Notes under the pieces: model-generated
Database searches by the model: none
Told to the model about the DNA's origin: nothing
What the model saw: the letters and a program-made list of their open reading frames with translations, nothing else
DNA from: Nitrospirota bacterium
Lineage (GTDB): Bacteria > Nitrospirota > Nitrospiria > Nitrospirales > Nitrospiraceae
Assembly: GCA_016200355.1 (NCBI GenBank)
Contig: JACQEY010000068.1
Span: 1-41,248 of the forward strand
Reading direction: 5' to 3'
DNA: 41,248 nt
Program-made: the position numbers and the translations under genes
Part shown: positions 24,564-32,625 of the stretch, in pieces
Layout: each line of letters starts with the position of its first letter
Numbering within the stretch: position 1 is the stretch's first letter

Positions 24564-25502
24564 GTGACAACCCACGAACGGAAGCTCCAGGAAGATCTAC
24601 AGATCACAATCTCCCACGGCTATGCTTGGCGACGTGCGACAAGCTCCTGCGTGGTCATGGCGATGCTCACCGGAGGCCTGATCGCTGGCCTGCTTCACGG
24701 TTGTGCTGGGCCGGCGCACCCGCCTCGTCCGGTCTGTGAAAATTGTCGCATGGTTTGCGGAGAGTGTGAGGGGGAGGATCGGTTTGTCCGGCTGCAAGGA
24801 CCGCCCTCCGGATTACGCCGAGACCGCGTACCAAACTTTTCTCATCCGATCACCCTCAGTTCCGAGGAGTGGAAGATCATCCTGGGCAGTCTTCGTGTCC
24901 AAAGACAGGGTGAGCCAGTCATCTTGTTTTCATTGCCCAAGGGACTTATCAGTGATGCGTGGACGCACGAGGAAATCGACTACCTCAGCCGGACCTTAAG
25001 CCAGGCCTTCGCCCAGGCACAACCCACAGAGTGGGTAGTTTTCGGGCTGAGTCGGCCTGGCGCACCGGACATATCCGAGATCACCACCGGCGGATGGTTT
25101 ATGGAAGGGTCGCACCTCCATCTTCTCCTGGCCAACTATCGATATGCCGTGACTGCGCCTAACATCCGTGAGCTGGTTTGGGAGAATCCGCTCTCGAGTC
25201 AGGTCAATTTGTATGAGTTGGTTCCCGGTGACCATCAGACCGTGATCCAACATAAGGAAGGCGGGTTGCTAAACGCTCCAGTCAACGAGCTCTCGATCGC
25301 CTATCAACCGCTTCTACTGGCTGAACCCATCTCCAAGGCTGCGCTGCCAGACGGCTCCAGTGCGGCACACCCTCCTCAAGTGCAATCGAAACAGCTCTCT
25401 ATGGAAGAACGATTGAAAATCTTGAAACAACTCCGTAATCAGGGCTTGATCACAGAGGAAGAGTATCGCAGTAAAAGAAGCCAGCTTCTGGAGCGACTCT
25501 AA
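24564..25502 (+). CDS. Lipoprotein with C-terminal SHOCT domain
   Basis: A 312-residue protein starting at GTG 24564 (alternatives downstream). A hydrophobic segment VVMAMLTGGLIAGLLHGC gives a lipobox-like LHGC near residue 47, followed by a Cys-rich stretch CENCRMVCGECEG (four Cys) that could bind metal or form disulfides. A ~190-residue middle domain (ITLSSEEWKIILGSLRVQ ... VVFGLSRPG ... RELVWENPLSSQVNLYELVPG) is unrecognised. The C-terminus SMEERLKILKQLRNQGLITEEEYRSKRSQLLE is a SHOCT domain, a short helix pair common at protein ends. A broken second copy of its C-terminal half lies at 26021-26368. Confidence 0.75.
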   Translation: MTTHERKLQEDLQITISHGYAWRRATSSCVVMAMLTGGLIAGLLHGCAGPAHPPRPVCENCRMVCGECEGEDRFVRLQGPPSGLRRDRVPNFSHPITLSSEEWKIILGSLRVQRQGEPVILFSLPKGLISDAWTHEEIDYLSRTLSQAFAQAQPTEWVVFGLSRPGAPDISEITTGGWFMEGSHLHLLLANYRYAVTAPNIRELVWENPLSSQVNLYELVPGDHQTVIQHKEGGLLNAPVNELSIAYQPLLLAEPISKAALPDGSSAAHPPQVQSKQLSMEERLKILKQLRNQGLITEEEYRSKRSQLLERL

Positions 25503-25662
25503 TGATTTCCGCACAAATCAGGCGCATTCAAATGAAGCGCGCCTATACCAATCATTCTGGCGCAAAAGAAGCGAATGGAGCGCGGCCCGCGTCACCACGG
25601 TCTTTTACATAACTGATGAACACGATTTCGAGCACGGTTTGAACAAAGTAAGAGGTGGCTAG

Positions 25663-26013
25663 ATGAAGGGCTTGAGACTTCTTGTTCTATTCTCCGCATC
25701 CTGTTTCTGTATGGCAGAATTGGAGGCCGCACTGACTTCGGCTGCGAGCGGGGATCCCACAAAAGGGAAAGTACTCTATGCGAATAATTGCTTGATATGT
25801 CATGGAGAGCATGGAAAGGGAGATGGCCTCATTGGTGAATCATTACACCCGCCACCAACGAATTTGACCGGTTCGCAAGCGAGAGCCAAATCCGATAAGG
25901 ATCTGTTGACTGTGATTCGAGAAGGTCGGGCCACGATGCCTGCGTGGAAAAACCGGCTCAATGACCAGGATATTCAGAATCTATTAGCCTACATACGGAG
26001 TCTTAGCGAGTAA
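25663..26013 (+). CDS. Small periplasmic cytochrome c
   Basis: A 116-residue protein with a signal peptide (MKGLRLLVLFSASCFCMAELEA) and a single CLICH heme site (residues 43-47), then GEHGKGDGL and the sixth-ligand Met in ATMPAWKNRL. The last helix (DIQNLLAYIRSLS) is typical of class I cytochromes. AGAGGTGG precedes the ATG. It resembles the cytochrome at 7157-7525. Set between an intact SHOCT lipoprotein gene and a broken one, and 1.9 kb from the Cyc2-like gene, it is a plausible periplasmic electron acceptor for that protein (inference). Confidence 0.9.
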   Translation: MKGLRLLVLFSASCFCMAELEAALTSAASGDPTKGKVLYANNCLICHGEHGKGDGLIGESLHPPPTNLTGSQARAKSDKDLLTVIREGRATMPAWKNRLNDQDIQNLLAYIRSLSE

Positions 26014-26020
26014 TACGCAC

Positions 26021-26368
26021 AATGCGATGTCGAGTATCCGTGAGCTGCTGTGGCAGGATCCGCTGCATATGATCGCCGGGGCACTCTATGAATTTGTGCC
26101 TGGTCCATATCAGAGCCTGCCTTGAGAAGGCCACGGGCTTGGGACTTTCCTGATCCCAGAGGCTCCACAGTTAGCCCGCGCCTATCAACAGCTCTCCTTG
26201 GGTGCTCCCCCGGTAGAGGGTGGCCAGGAGAAGGGATCGTCTCCTACCACTTATCCAGATTCTTCTCTCGAAGGGAAGCTGCAACGGCTTAAGCAGATTC
26301 GCGACGAAGGGTTGATTACCGACGACGAATTTGCAGCGAAGAAGAAAGCGCTCCTTGACGGGTTTTGA
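26021..26368 (+). pseudogene. Broken second copy of SHOCT lipoprotein (C-terminal half)
   Basis: Starting 8 bp after the cytochrome's stop, the + frame gives SSIRELLWQDPL, LYEFVPGPYQ, an in-frame TGA (about 26123), then ARAYQQLSLGAPP and KLQRLKQIRDEGLITDDEFAAKKKAL to a stop at 26366-26368. These align in order with NIRELVWENPL, LYELVPGDHQ, IAYQPLLLAEP and RLKILKQLRNQGLITEEEYRSKRSQL of the gene at 24564. The N-terminal half is missing. It is a degraded tandem paralogue. The 243 bp between it and the efflux genes hold no gene. Confidence 0.75.
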
Positions 26369-26611
26369 CCAATGACATCCACAAGCCAATAGGGTTGGGA
26401 AGCCAGTGGGGTCATTATGAGGCGGCCGGGATCATTCCCTCCGCTCGGTAATGCGCTCCTGTCGGTTCTTCACCTCTGTCATCTCCGCTGTCGCATTTCA
26501 CCACGGTCTTCCGTTGGTACCGTGGCAATATGCACCTAGATCGACCATTTCTTCCATTGAATCAATATCTTTCCGTGGCACACCTCATGCTGATTCCTTA
26601 AACGGAAAGGT

Positions 26612-27877
26612 ATGACCATGAGGCCAAGGGTTTCAGGGCGGATACATCTGTCGATGGATATGTATGTCGAGACGCGGTGGACAAGAGTGAAGCGCAGGGG
26701 GCGTGGAACAGGTTTCCTGGCGGTCGGCCTTGTCGTCTTTGCGCTCGCTGGGTTTATTGCCTGCGAGAGAACTTCCGACCAAGCGCCTGAGGCCAAGAAG
26801 GCCGTTGTGGCTGAGAGGCCGGGAGTGCTCCATCTCACATCCGAAGAACTTGCGCGGACGGTAATCGAGGTTACGCCGGTTGTCCGAGGCCAGTTGCTGG
26901 TGCCGCGGGAATTTCCCGCCACAGTTCAAGCCAACGAAAATGAACTGGCTGAGGTGACCACGCTCATCAGGGGCCGGGTGATGAAGGTCTATGTGGATGT
27001 CGGCCAAGACGTGAAGAAAGACGCCTTGCTGGCGATGCTCCACAGTACGGACCTCGGTGTGGCGGAGGGGGCGTATCTGAAATCTGCTGCAAAATTGCAC
27101 GAAGCGAAACTGGCATACGAGCGTGCCAGGGACCTGTATGAACAAAAGGTTGTGAGTCTGGCCGAGTTGCAGCGCCGTGAGGCCACGATGAAAACGGCAC
27201 AAGCAGAAGCGCGAGAGGCGCGGAACCGTTTGGAACTGCTCGGCGTTCCCCGGCAGGAAGTCGAGCGGCTGGATCGTCAGGATACGATCAAGGCCGATGT
27301 GTCCCTACGAGCGCCGTTCGACGGCCGCGTCATCATGCGCAAAATCACGAGGGGCGAGGTGGTCGAGACGCAGCAGAAGCTCTTCACCGTCGCGGATCTT
27401 TCGGATGTGTGGGTCGTTGGCAACGTACCGGAGAAGGACGTGCAGTTCATCCGGAAGGACCAGAAGGTCAATGTGATTGTGTCCGCCTATCCCCATGCCA
27501 TCGTTCCGGGAACGATCACCTATGTCGGGGATGTGCTCGATCCGGCCACCCGTACGATGCGTCTGCGGGTGACGGTGTCGAACCCCGATCGGCTGCTGAA
27601 ACCGGAAATGTTTGCCACTGTCCTCGTCTATGCGTCGCCGACTCCGGACGCCCTGACCGTGCCGCTCGAGGCAGTCCAAAACGGGCCGACCGGTACGATG
27701 GTGTTTGTTCAACGGGGGACGAACGACTTCGAAGTGCGAACGGTCAAGGTGGGAAACGAGCAAGGGGAGGTGGTGACGGTCTTGGAGGGGGTGAGCGCCG
27801 GCGAGCAGGTTGTGACCAAGGGATCGTTCATACTCAAGTCTGAAATGGAACGGCACAAGATCGAACCGACGCTATGA
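26612..27877 (+). CDS. RND efflux periplasmic adaptor (CzcB/CusB type)
   Basis: A 421-residue membrane-fusion protein linking an inner-membrane RND pump to an outer-membrane channel. Parts in order: basic N-terminus and hydrophobic segment (FLAVGLVVFALAGFIAC, a possible lipobox), beta-barrel and lipoyl half (VTTLIRGRVMKVYVDVGQDVKKDALLAML), a long alpha hairpin (about residues 145-205, with LYEQKVVSLAELQRREATMKTAQ), the second lipoyl half (LRAPFDGRVIMRKITRGEVV), and a C-terminal beta domain (YVGDVLDPATRTMRLRVTV, LTVPLEAVQN). There is no metal-binding His-rich or Met-rich N-terminal extension. ATG 26612 or 26618 is the start. It overlaps the pump gene by ATGA. Confidence 0.9.
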   Translation: MTMRPRVSGRIHLSMDMYVETRWTRVKRRGRGTGFLAVGLVVFALAGFIACERTSDQAPEAKKAVVAERPGVLHLTSEELARTVIEVTPVVRGQLLVPREFPATVQANENELAEVTTLIRGRVMKVYVDVGQDVKKDALLAMLHSTDLGVAEGAYLKSAAKLHEAKLAYERARDLYEQKVVSLAELQRREATMKTAQAEAREARNRLELLGVPRQEVERLDRQDTIKADVSLRAPFDGRVIMRKITRGEVVETQQKLFTVADLSDVWVVGNVPEKDVQFIRKDQKVNVIVSAYPHAIVPGTITYVGDVLDPATRTMRLRVTVSNPDRLLKPEMFATVLVYASPTPDALTVPLEAVQNGPTGTMVFVQRGTNDFEVRTVKVGNEQGEVVTVLEGVSAGEQVVTKGSFILKSEMERHKIEPTL

Positions 27878-30800
27878 TCGCCTCTCTTTTGGAATTTTCG
27901 CTGCGGCAGCGGATTCTGGTTCTGGGCCTGGCCTGCCTGTCGTCCGTCGCCGGAGTCTTCGCCTTTCAGTCTATCCCGATCGATGCGTATCCCGACGTGA
28001 CGAATATCCAGGTGCAGGTGCTGACCGACGGGCCCGGTCTCTCGCCGGTCGAAGTCGAACGATTCATCACCTATCCGCTCGAACTCCAGATGACCGGCCT
28101 GCCAGGTTTAGCAGAGATCCGATCCCTTTCTAAATTCGCCCTCTCCCAGATCACGGTCGTGTTCAACGACGACGTCGATATCTACTTCGCTCGCCAGTTG
28201 GTTCTCGAACGGATCATGGCGGCGAAGGAGCGATTGCCCGATGGGCTGGAGCCTGTCATGGCCCCTGTGAGTACCGGGCTGGGCGAGGTCTATCAATATT
28301 ATGTGGAAGGTCCTTCGACGGGGCTCAGGACAGGACCGAATGCGACGGCGACCGATCCCAAGATCGTCGAGACGGAGTTGACGGATCAGCGCACGCTCCA
28401 AGATTGGGTCTTGCGCCCCTTGCTCAAGAGCGTGCCAGGCGTGATCGATGTGAACGGAATGGGCGGGTTCGTCAAACAGTATCAAGTCCTGGTCGATCCG
28501 GCCAAGCTCCGCAAGTTCGACCTGACGCTCCACGACATTTACAGCGCGGTGGCAAAGAACAATGCCAATGCCGGCGGCAATGTGCTGGAGCGCCATGCGG
28601 AACGGGCGATCGTCCGCAGCCTGGGCCTCATCAAGACCATGAGCGATATCGAGTCCATCATCGTGAAAGACTCAGGTGGCACGCCGGTCTTCGTTCGTGA
28701 TGTCGCGGAAGTCCGCATCGGCCACGCCGTCCGCCTTGGGGCAGTGGTGCTCAACGGCGAGCGGGAGGTCGTGGCGGGCACTGTCCTCATGATTCGCGGG
28801 GGCAATGCGCGTCAGGTGGTCGAAGCGGTCAAGACCAAGGTGGACGATCTCCAGCAGAACAATATCCTCCCTTCAGGCACGAAGCTCCTGCCCTTCTACG
28901 ATCGCATCGAATTGGTGACGGCGGCGATTAATACGGTGCGGGATGCTTTGATCGAAGGGATCGTGCTGGTGATCTTTGTCTTCTTTTTTTTCCTGGGCCA
29001 CGTTCGCAGTGCCGTCGTGGTAACGGTCTCGCTCATCGTCACCCCCCTGATCACGTTCATCGTGATGCAGCGGATGGGGCTCTCGGCCAACTTGATGACG
29101 CTCGGCGGACTCGCCATCGCCATCGGCGAGATCGCGGACGGATCGCTTGTCGTGGTGGAAAACGTCTATCGGCACCTGGCGCAGAACCATGGCGCAACGA
29201 GGAAGAGTACGTCGGAGGTGATTCTTCAGGCCACGAAAGAAGTGGGCCGGCCGATCCTGTTTGGCATTCTGATCATCAGCGTCGTGTTTTTGCCGCTGAT
29301 GACGCTTCACGGTATGGAAGGGAAGATGTTCGCGCCGCTGGCCTACACGTTGGTGATCGCGCTCTTGGCCTCGGTCGTGGTCACGTTGACTCTGTCGCCG
29401 GTGCTCGCATCGCTGATCTTGCGCGGAGACCATCAGGAGGAAACGCGCCTTACGCGTTGGATGAAGCAGCGCTATATGCCGGTGCTCACCTGGACCCTTC
29501 GGCATCGCAGTCTCGTGCTGGGCGGTTCGACAGCCATCGTGCTTTGCAGCCTTGCCCTCGTTCCATTTGTGGGACGGGAGTTCATCCCACTACTAGAAGA
29601 AGGTACTCTGACGCCCAAGATTGTTCGGCTGCCGAGCGTCTCGCTGCCGGAGTCTATCGAGATGGAAAAACAAGCCCATAAGGTCATGTTGGAGTTTCCA
29701 GAAGTCCGGATGGCTGTGAGCAAGATCGGCCGGCCCGAGATCGCTGTAGGGCCGGAGGAACTGAACGAGAGCGAACCAATCGTGTCCCTGAGTGATCGGA
29801 GCACATGGAAGACGGCGACAACTCAGCCGCAATTGACCGACGCCATCCGGAAAAAGCTGGCGGAGATCCCAGGCATCTCCGTGCTCATGAGCCAGCCGAT
29901 TCAACACCGGGTGGACGAGCTCATTTCCGGCGTCAGAGCGGAATGTGCCATCAAACTGTTCGGAGAGGATCTCGATGTGCTCCACGACAAGGCAAAGGAG
30001 ATCGCCGCCTTGATGCAGCAGATCAACGGCGTCAAAGACATCAAAGTCGAGCAGATCGCCGGCCAGCCCTACCTCACTGTCGACATCGATCGGCAGAAGA
30101 TTGCCCGTTTCGGCATCAACGTGGCCGACGTGCAGGAGATTGTGACCACCGCGATCGGCGGCAAGGCGGTGACCCATGTCTACGAAGGCGAGCGGCGGTT
30201 CCAATTGACGCTTCGGTTCCCGGAACAGCAACGCAACAGCATCGGCACCATCGGGGAGATCAGGGTGAAGTCGGCTTCCGGCGCGCTGATCCCGATGAGC
30301 GAGCTCGCCACAATCGAGATGCGCGAAGGGCCGTTCAGCATCAGCCGGGAGCACGTGAAGCGCCGCATCTACATCGGCTTCAATGTCGTCGGGCGCGACA
30401 TCGGCAGCGTCGTGGATGAAGGGCGGAAGAAACTGGAATCATTGGTACACCTGCCTGAAGGGTACCAGATGACGTGGGGTGGAGCCTTCGAGAACATGGA
30501 GCGGGCCAATGCGCGGCTGTTGATCGTGGTGCCTATTACGCTGGGGCTCGTGTTCTTTCTGCTCTTCTGGGCTTTTCACTCACTCCGTTACGCGACGTTG
30601 ATCATTATCAATCTTCCCTTCGCCTTGATCGGGGGCGTTGTGTCTCTGTGGCTGAGCGGGCAATATCTGAGCCTGCCGGCTTCCATCGGTTTTATCGAAC
30701 TCTTTGGTTTGGCGGTTGGGAACGGGATCGTGCTGGTCTCCTATATTAATCAGCTGCGCAGTGAGGGTGCGCAGATGGACCAAGCTATCCTCAGCGGTTG

Positions 30801-31029
30801 CGTCCTCCGGCTTCGCCCCGTCATCATGACCATGATGACGACGCTGCTGGGGTTACTGCCATTGGCGCTCGCGCAGGGGATCGGAGCCGAAGTGCAGAGA
30901 CCGCTTGCGACCGTCGTCATCGGCGGCCTCTTCACCTCGACCGCCCTCACGTTGGTGGTGTTGCCGGCCCTGTATCGATGGTTCGCAGAAAAAGAAGCGG
31001 GGAAGGAGTATGCGCCTGAGTGGGTGTAA
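27874..31029 (+). CDS. Heavy-metal RND efflux pump (CzcA/CusA family)
   Basis: A 1051-residue inner-membrane proton antiporter of the HME-RND family: an N-terminal helix (RQRILVLGLACLSSVAGVFAF), the SIPIDAYPDVTNIQVQV motif, two large periplasmic loops and two sets of transmembrane helices. The proton-relay segment in TM4 (about residues 413-431) reads AIAIGEIADGSLVVVEN: one Asp and one Glu remain where CzcA has DFGxxxDGA...E, and the AIAIG start resembles CusA. In the periplasmic cleft, the CusA methionines are not seen (HRVDELISGVRAE, as in CzcA-like pumps). Divalent metal export is therefore more likely than Cu(I)/Ag(I), but specificity is open. No outer-membrane factor gene is adjacent. 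Confidence 0.92.
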   Translation: MIASLLEFSLRQRILVLGLACLSSVAGVFAFQSIPIDAYPDVTNIQVQVLTDGPGLSPVEVERFITYPLELQMTGLPGLAEIRSLSKFALSQITVVFNDDVDIYFARQLVLERIMAAKERLPDGLEPVMAPVSTGLGEVYQYYVEGPSTGLRTGPNATATDPKIVETELTDQRTLQDWVLRPLLKSVPGVIDVNGMGGFVKQYQVLVDPAKLRKFDLTLHDIYSAVAKNNANAGGNVLERHAERAIVRSLGLIKTMSDIESIIVKDSGGTPVFVRDVAEVRIGHAVRLGAVVLNGEREVVAGTVLMIRGGNARQVVEAVKTKVDDLQQNNILPSGTKLLPFYDRIELVTAAINTVRDALIEGIVLVIFVFFFFLGHVRSAVVVTVSLIVTPLITFIVMQRMGLSANLMTLGGLAIAIGEIADGSLVVVENVYRHLAQNHGATRKSTSEVILQATKEVGRPILFGILIISVVFLPLMTLHGMEGKMFAPLAYTLVIALLASVVVTLTLSPVLASLILRGDHQEETRLTRWMKQRYMPVLTWTLRHRSLVLGGSTAIVLCSLALVPFVGREFIPLLEEGTLTPKIVRLPSVSLPESIEMEKQAHKVMLEFPEVRMAVSKIGRPEIAVGPEELNESEPIVSLSDRSTWKTATTQPQLTDAIRKKLAEIPGISVLMSQPIQHRVDELISGVRAECAIKLFGEDLDVLHDKAKEIAALMQQINGVKDIKVEQIAGQPYLTVDIDRQKIARFGINVADVQEIVTTAIGGKAVTHVYEGERRFQLTLRFPEQQRNSIGTIGEIRVKSASGALIPMSELATIEMREGPFSISREHVKRRIYIGFNVVGRDIGSVVDEGRKKLESLVHLPEGYQMTWGGAFENMERANARLLIVVPITLGLVFFLLFWAFHSLRYATLIIINLPFALIGGVVSLWLSGQYLSLPASIGFIELFGLAVGNGIVLVSYINQLRSEGAQMDQAILSGCVLRLRPVIMTMMTTLLGLLPLALAQGIGAEVQRPLATVVIGGLFTSTALTLVVLPALYRWFAEKEAGKEYAPEWV

Positions 31030-31065
31030 GAGTGGAACGACACTCGTGGTGATCCTGTGCTCCCG

Positions 31066-31094
31066 GAGCGCGCACGATCGGAATGTGCTCGCTC
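31066..31094. repeat. REP-like hairpin, copy A
   Basis: GAGCGCGCAC, loop GATCGGAAT, GTGCTCGCTC: nine of ten stem positions pair. It lies 37 bp after the RND gene. A second related segment with GGAGCATCATAGTGCTCGTT follows at 31161-31180. The unit continues with GATGCGCGCAATCGAGGATC, as at 33641-33659. Confidence 0.75.
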
Positions 31095-31453
31095 GACGGC
31101 CGCAGTAGGACCACCACGAGTGCCATTCCACAATGGGAATGGCGAGCGAGCTTGGAAGGAGCATCATAGTGCTCGTTCGATGCGCGCAATCGAGGATCGA
31201 TCAGGCCACCCTCCCAAGAGAAAAACGAGCAAGCTTGGAAGGGCGATTATCCCGAACTTGACTTCACCTGGGAAGCCAGATAGTTTTGTTATCAGAGTTC
31301 ATTGCTGCGTTAAAACTACGGCTGACAAATGTTTTGATGGGCCATAAAAAAGGATAATAGGAGATCGTTATGGTTGCAATACCACTCTTCAGTGGAAAAT
31401 TAACGCGATATCCTGTGTGGCAAGGTGCTGTAGTTTTTCGGTGAGGAGCCATT

Positions 31454-31561
31454 ATGGGAAGTATGTCTGAAGTACCTATCGTGTTGTCATCGAATATACC
31501 GCCGCCATCAAATATCCCTTTATCAGATAATCGTGGCATGGTTGGTGTCTTTAATTATTAG
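31454..31561 (+). CDS. Doubtful small ORF inside the IS
   Basis: A 35-codon frame with GAGGAG 7 bases before the ATG, in the ~380 bp of the IS that lies beyond the transposase stop. The product is short and neutral (SSNIPPPSNIPLSDN) with no motif. It may be chance; it is listed because this part of the element has no other explanation. Confidence 0.2.
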   Translation: MGSMSEVPIVLSSNIPPPSNIPLSDNRGMVGVFNY

Positions 31562-31622
31562 ATGGCGGACTTAACTTTTCCGATGTTTTTTCGTAGCTGA
31601 AGTATATTCATCGGTCTACGCT

Positions 31623-32528
31623 TCAGCATCCTGCTATGGCCGCGCCAAATATGTCTTTATTCAGTCGATTGTTATAGCGGAACTCAAACTCTGCCACATA
31701 GAGTGGCAGATATTTCTTACTGACCTTATGAAATGTTTCCATTACGCCCCGCTTGAAGATCGACCAGAAGCTTTCGATGGTATTGGTATGCACGGCACCG
31801 ACAACATACTGACCTTGCGCGTGGTTAATGACCTTGTGCGGATACTTTTTATGCAGTTGCCGATAGCCCATCCATTGATCGGTGACCAAGGGACTCACAT
31901 TATCTGCCACGGCTTCACGAACGAATCCGGTCAAGGCTTCTGCTTTCACGTTCGCAATGACTCTGGCAACCACGTTCCCCTTGCGTTGCACGGCACCGAC
32001 CACAACCGACTTGCCAGATCCCATTCCGCCCGTGCTGCCATCTCTGTCGCTGTTATGCCGATTCTTGGCTTTGCCGCCAACAAATGTTTCATCCACTTCG
32101 ACGATCCCGCCAAGCTTGGCCGTGTCTCCGGTGGACATCGCTGCACGAATGCGATGGCACATATACCAGGCGGTTTTATAGGAACCGAATCCCATATATC
32201 GACAGATTTGCAAGGCACTCATGCCCTTCTTGCTGGTCAACATCAGGTGTGCGACCTTGAACCAATCTATAAGCGGCTTGTTCGTATTCTCGAAGATCGT
32301 TCCGCTGATATGGGAAAAACGATAGGACGAGACAGGCGCGCATTGATAGCACTGCCAATGCCATGGATTGTTTTCCAGTTTGGTCGGGTTCGCCGCACCG
32401 CAACGTGGGCACGTCACACCGTCCGGCCAACGCTTGCTAACAAGGTATTTGCAGCAGGCTTCCTCGTTCGGAAACGCCTTTTGGAATTGTGGAACCGTCA
32501 ATTGGCGCAGAAGTTTTTGTGTGGCCAT
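31623..32528 (-). CDS. IS1595-family transposase
   Basis: From the ATG at 32528 (GGAG 9 bases upstream) a 301-residue transposase. The N-terminal zinc ribbon is made by CPRCG and CYQC, followed by FENTNKPLIDWFKVAHLM and the helix-turn-helix-like SALQICRYMGFGSYKTAWYMCHRIR. The DDE-type catalytic core (ISXO2-like) shows VEVDETFVGGKAKNRH (first Asp), LVTDQWMGYRQL (second Asp) and HTNTIESFWSIFKRG (third acidic residue region). It ends normally. An ATG further upstream in frame (32570) lacks a ribosome-binding site. Confidence 0.93.
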   Translation of the reverse strand: MATQKLLRQLTVPQFQKAFPNEEACCKYLVSKRWPDGVTCPRCGAANPTKLENNPWHWQCYQCAPVSSYRFSHISGTIFENTNKPLIDWFKVAHLMLTSKKGMSALQICRYMGFGSYKTAWYMCHRIRAAMSTGDTAKLGGIVEVDETFVGGKAKNRHNSDRDGSTGGMGSGKSVVVGAVQRKGNVVARVIANVKAEALTGFVREAVADNVSPLVTDQWMGYRQLHKKYPHKVINHAQGQYVVGAVHTNTIESFWSIFKRGVMETFHKVSKKYLPLYVAEFEFRYNNRLNKDIFGAAIAGC

Positions 32529-32625
32529 GGTCGTGTCTCCAATTCGATGATTGGAGTATGCCATGCCCAAACTAGAAAGTCAAGTTCGGGATAATCTCCC
32601 TTGGAAGGAGCATTTTAAATAGTGG

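Larger units (their letters stand above)
31243..32600 (-). mobile_element. IS1595-family insertion sequence
   Basis: A 1.36-kb element with terminal inverted repeats sharing GATTATCCCGAACTTGACTT at both ends (left 31245-31264; right complement 32577-32596) and one transposase gene on the - strand. The 8 bases TTGGAAGG occur just outside each end (31235-31242 and 32601-32608), fitting the 8-bp target duplication known for the IS1595 family. Removing the element restores GCTTGGAAGGAGCAT, which also occurs uninterrupted at 31154-31168 in the neighbouring repeat unit. Both ends and the gene are intact, so it looks recently active. Confidence 0.85.
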
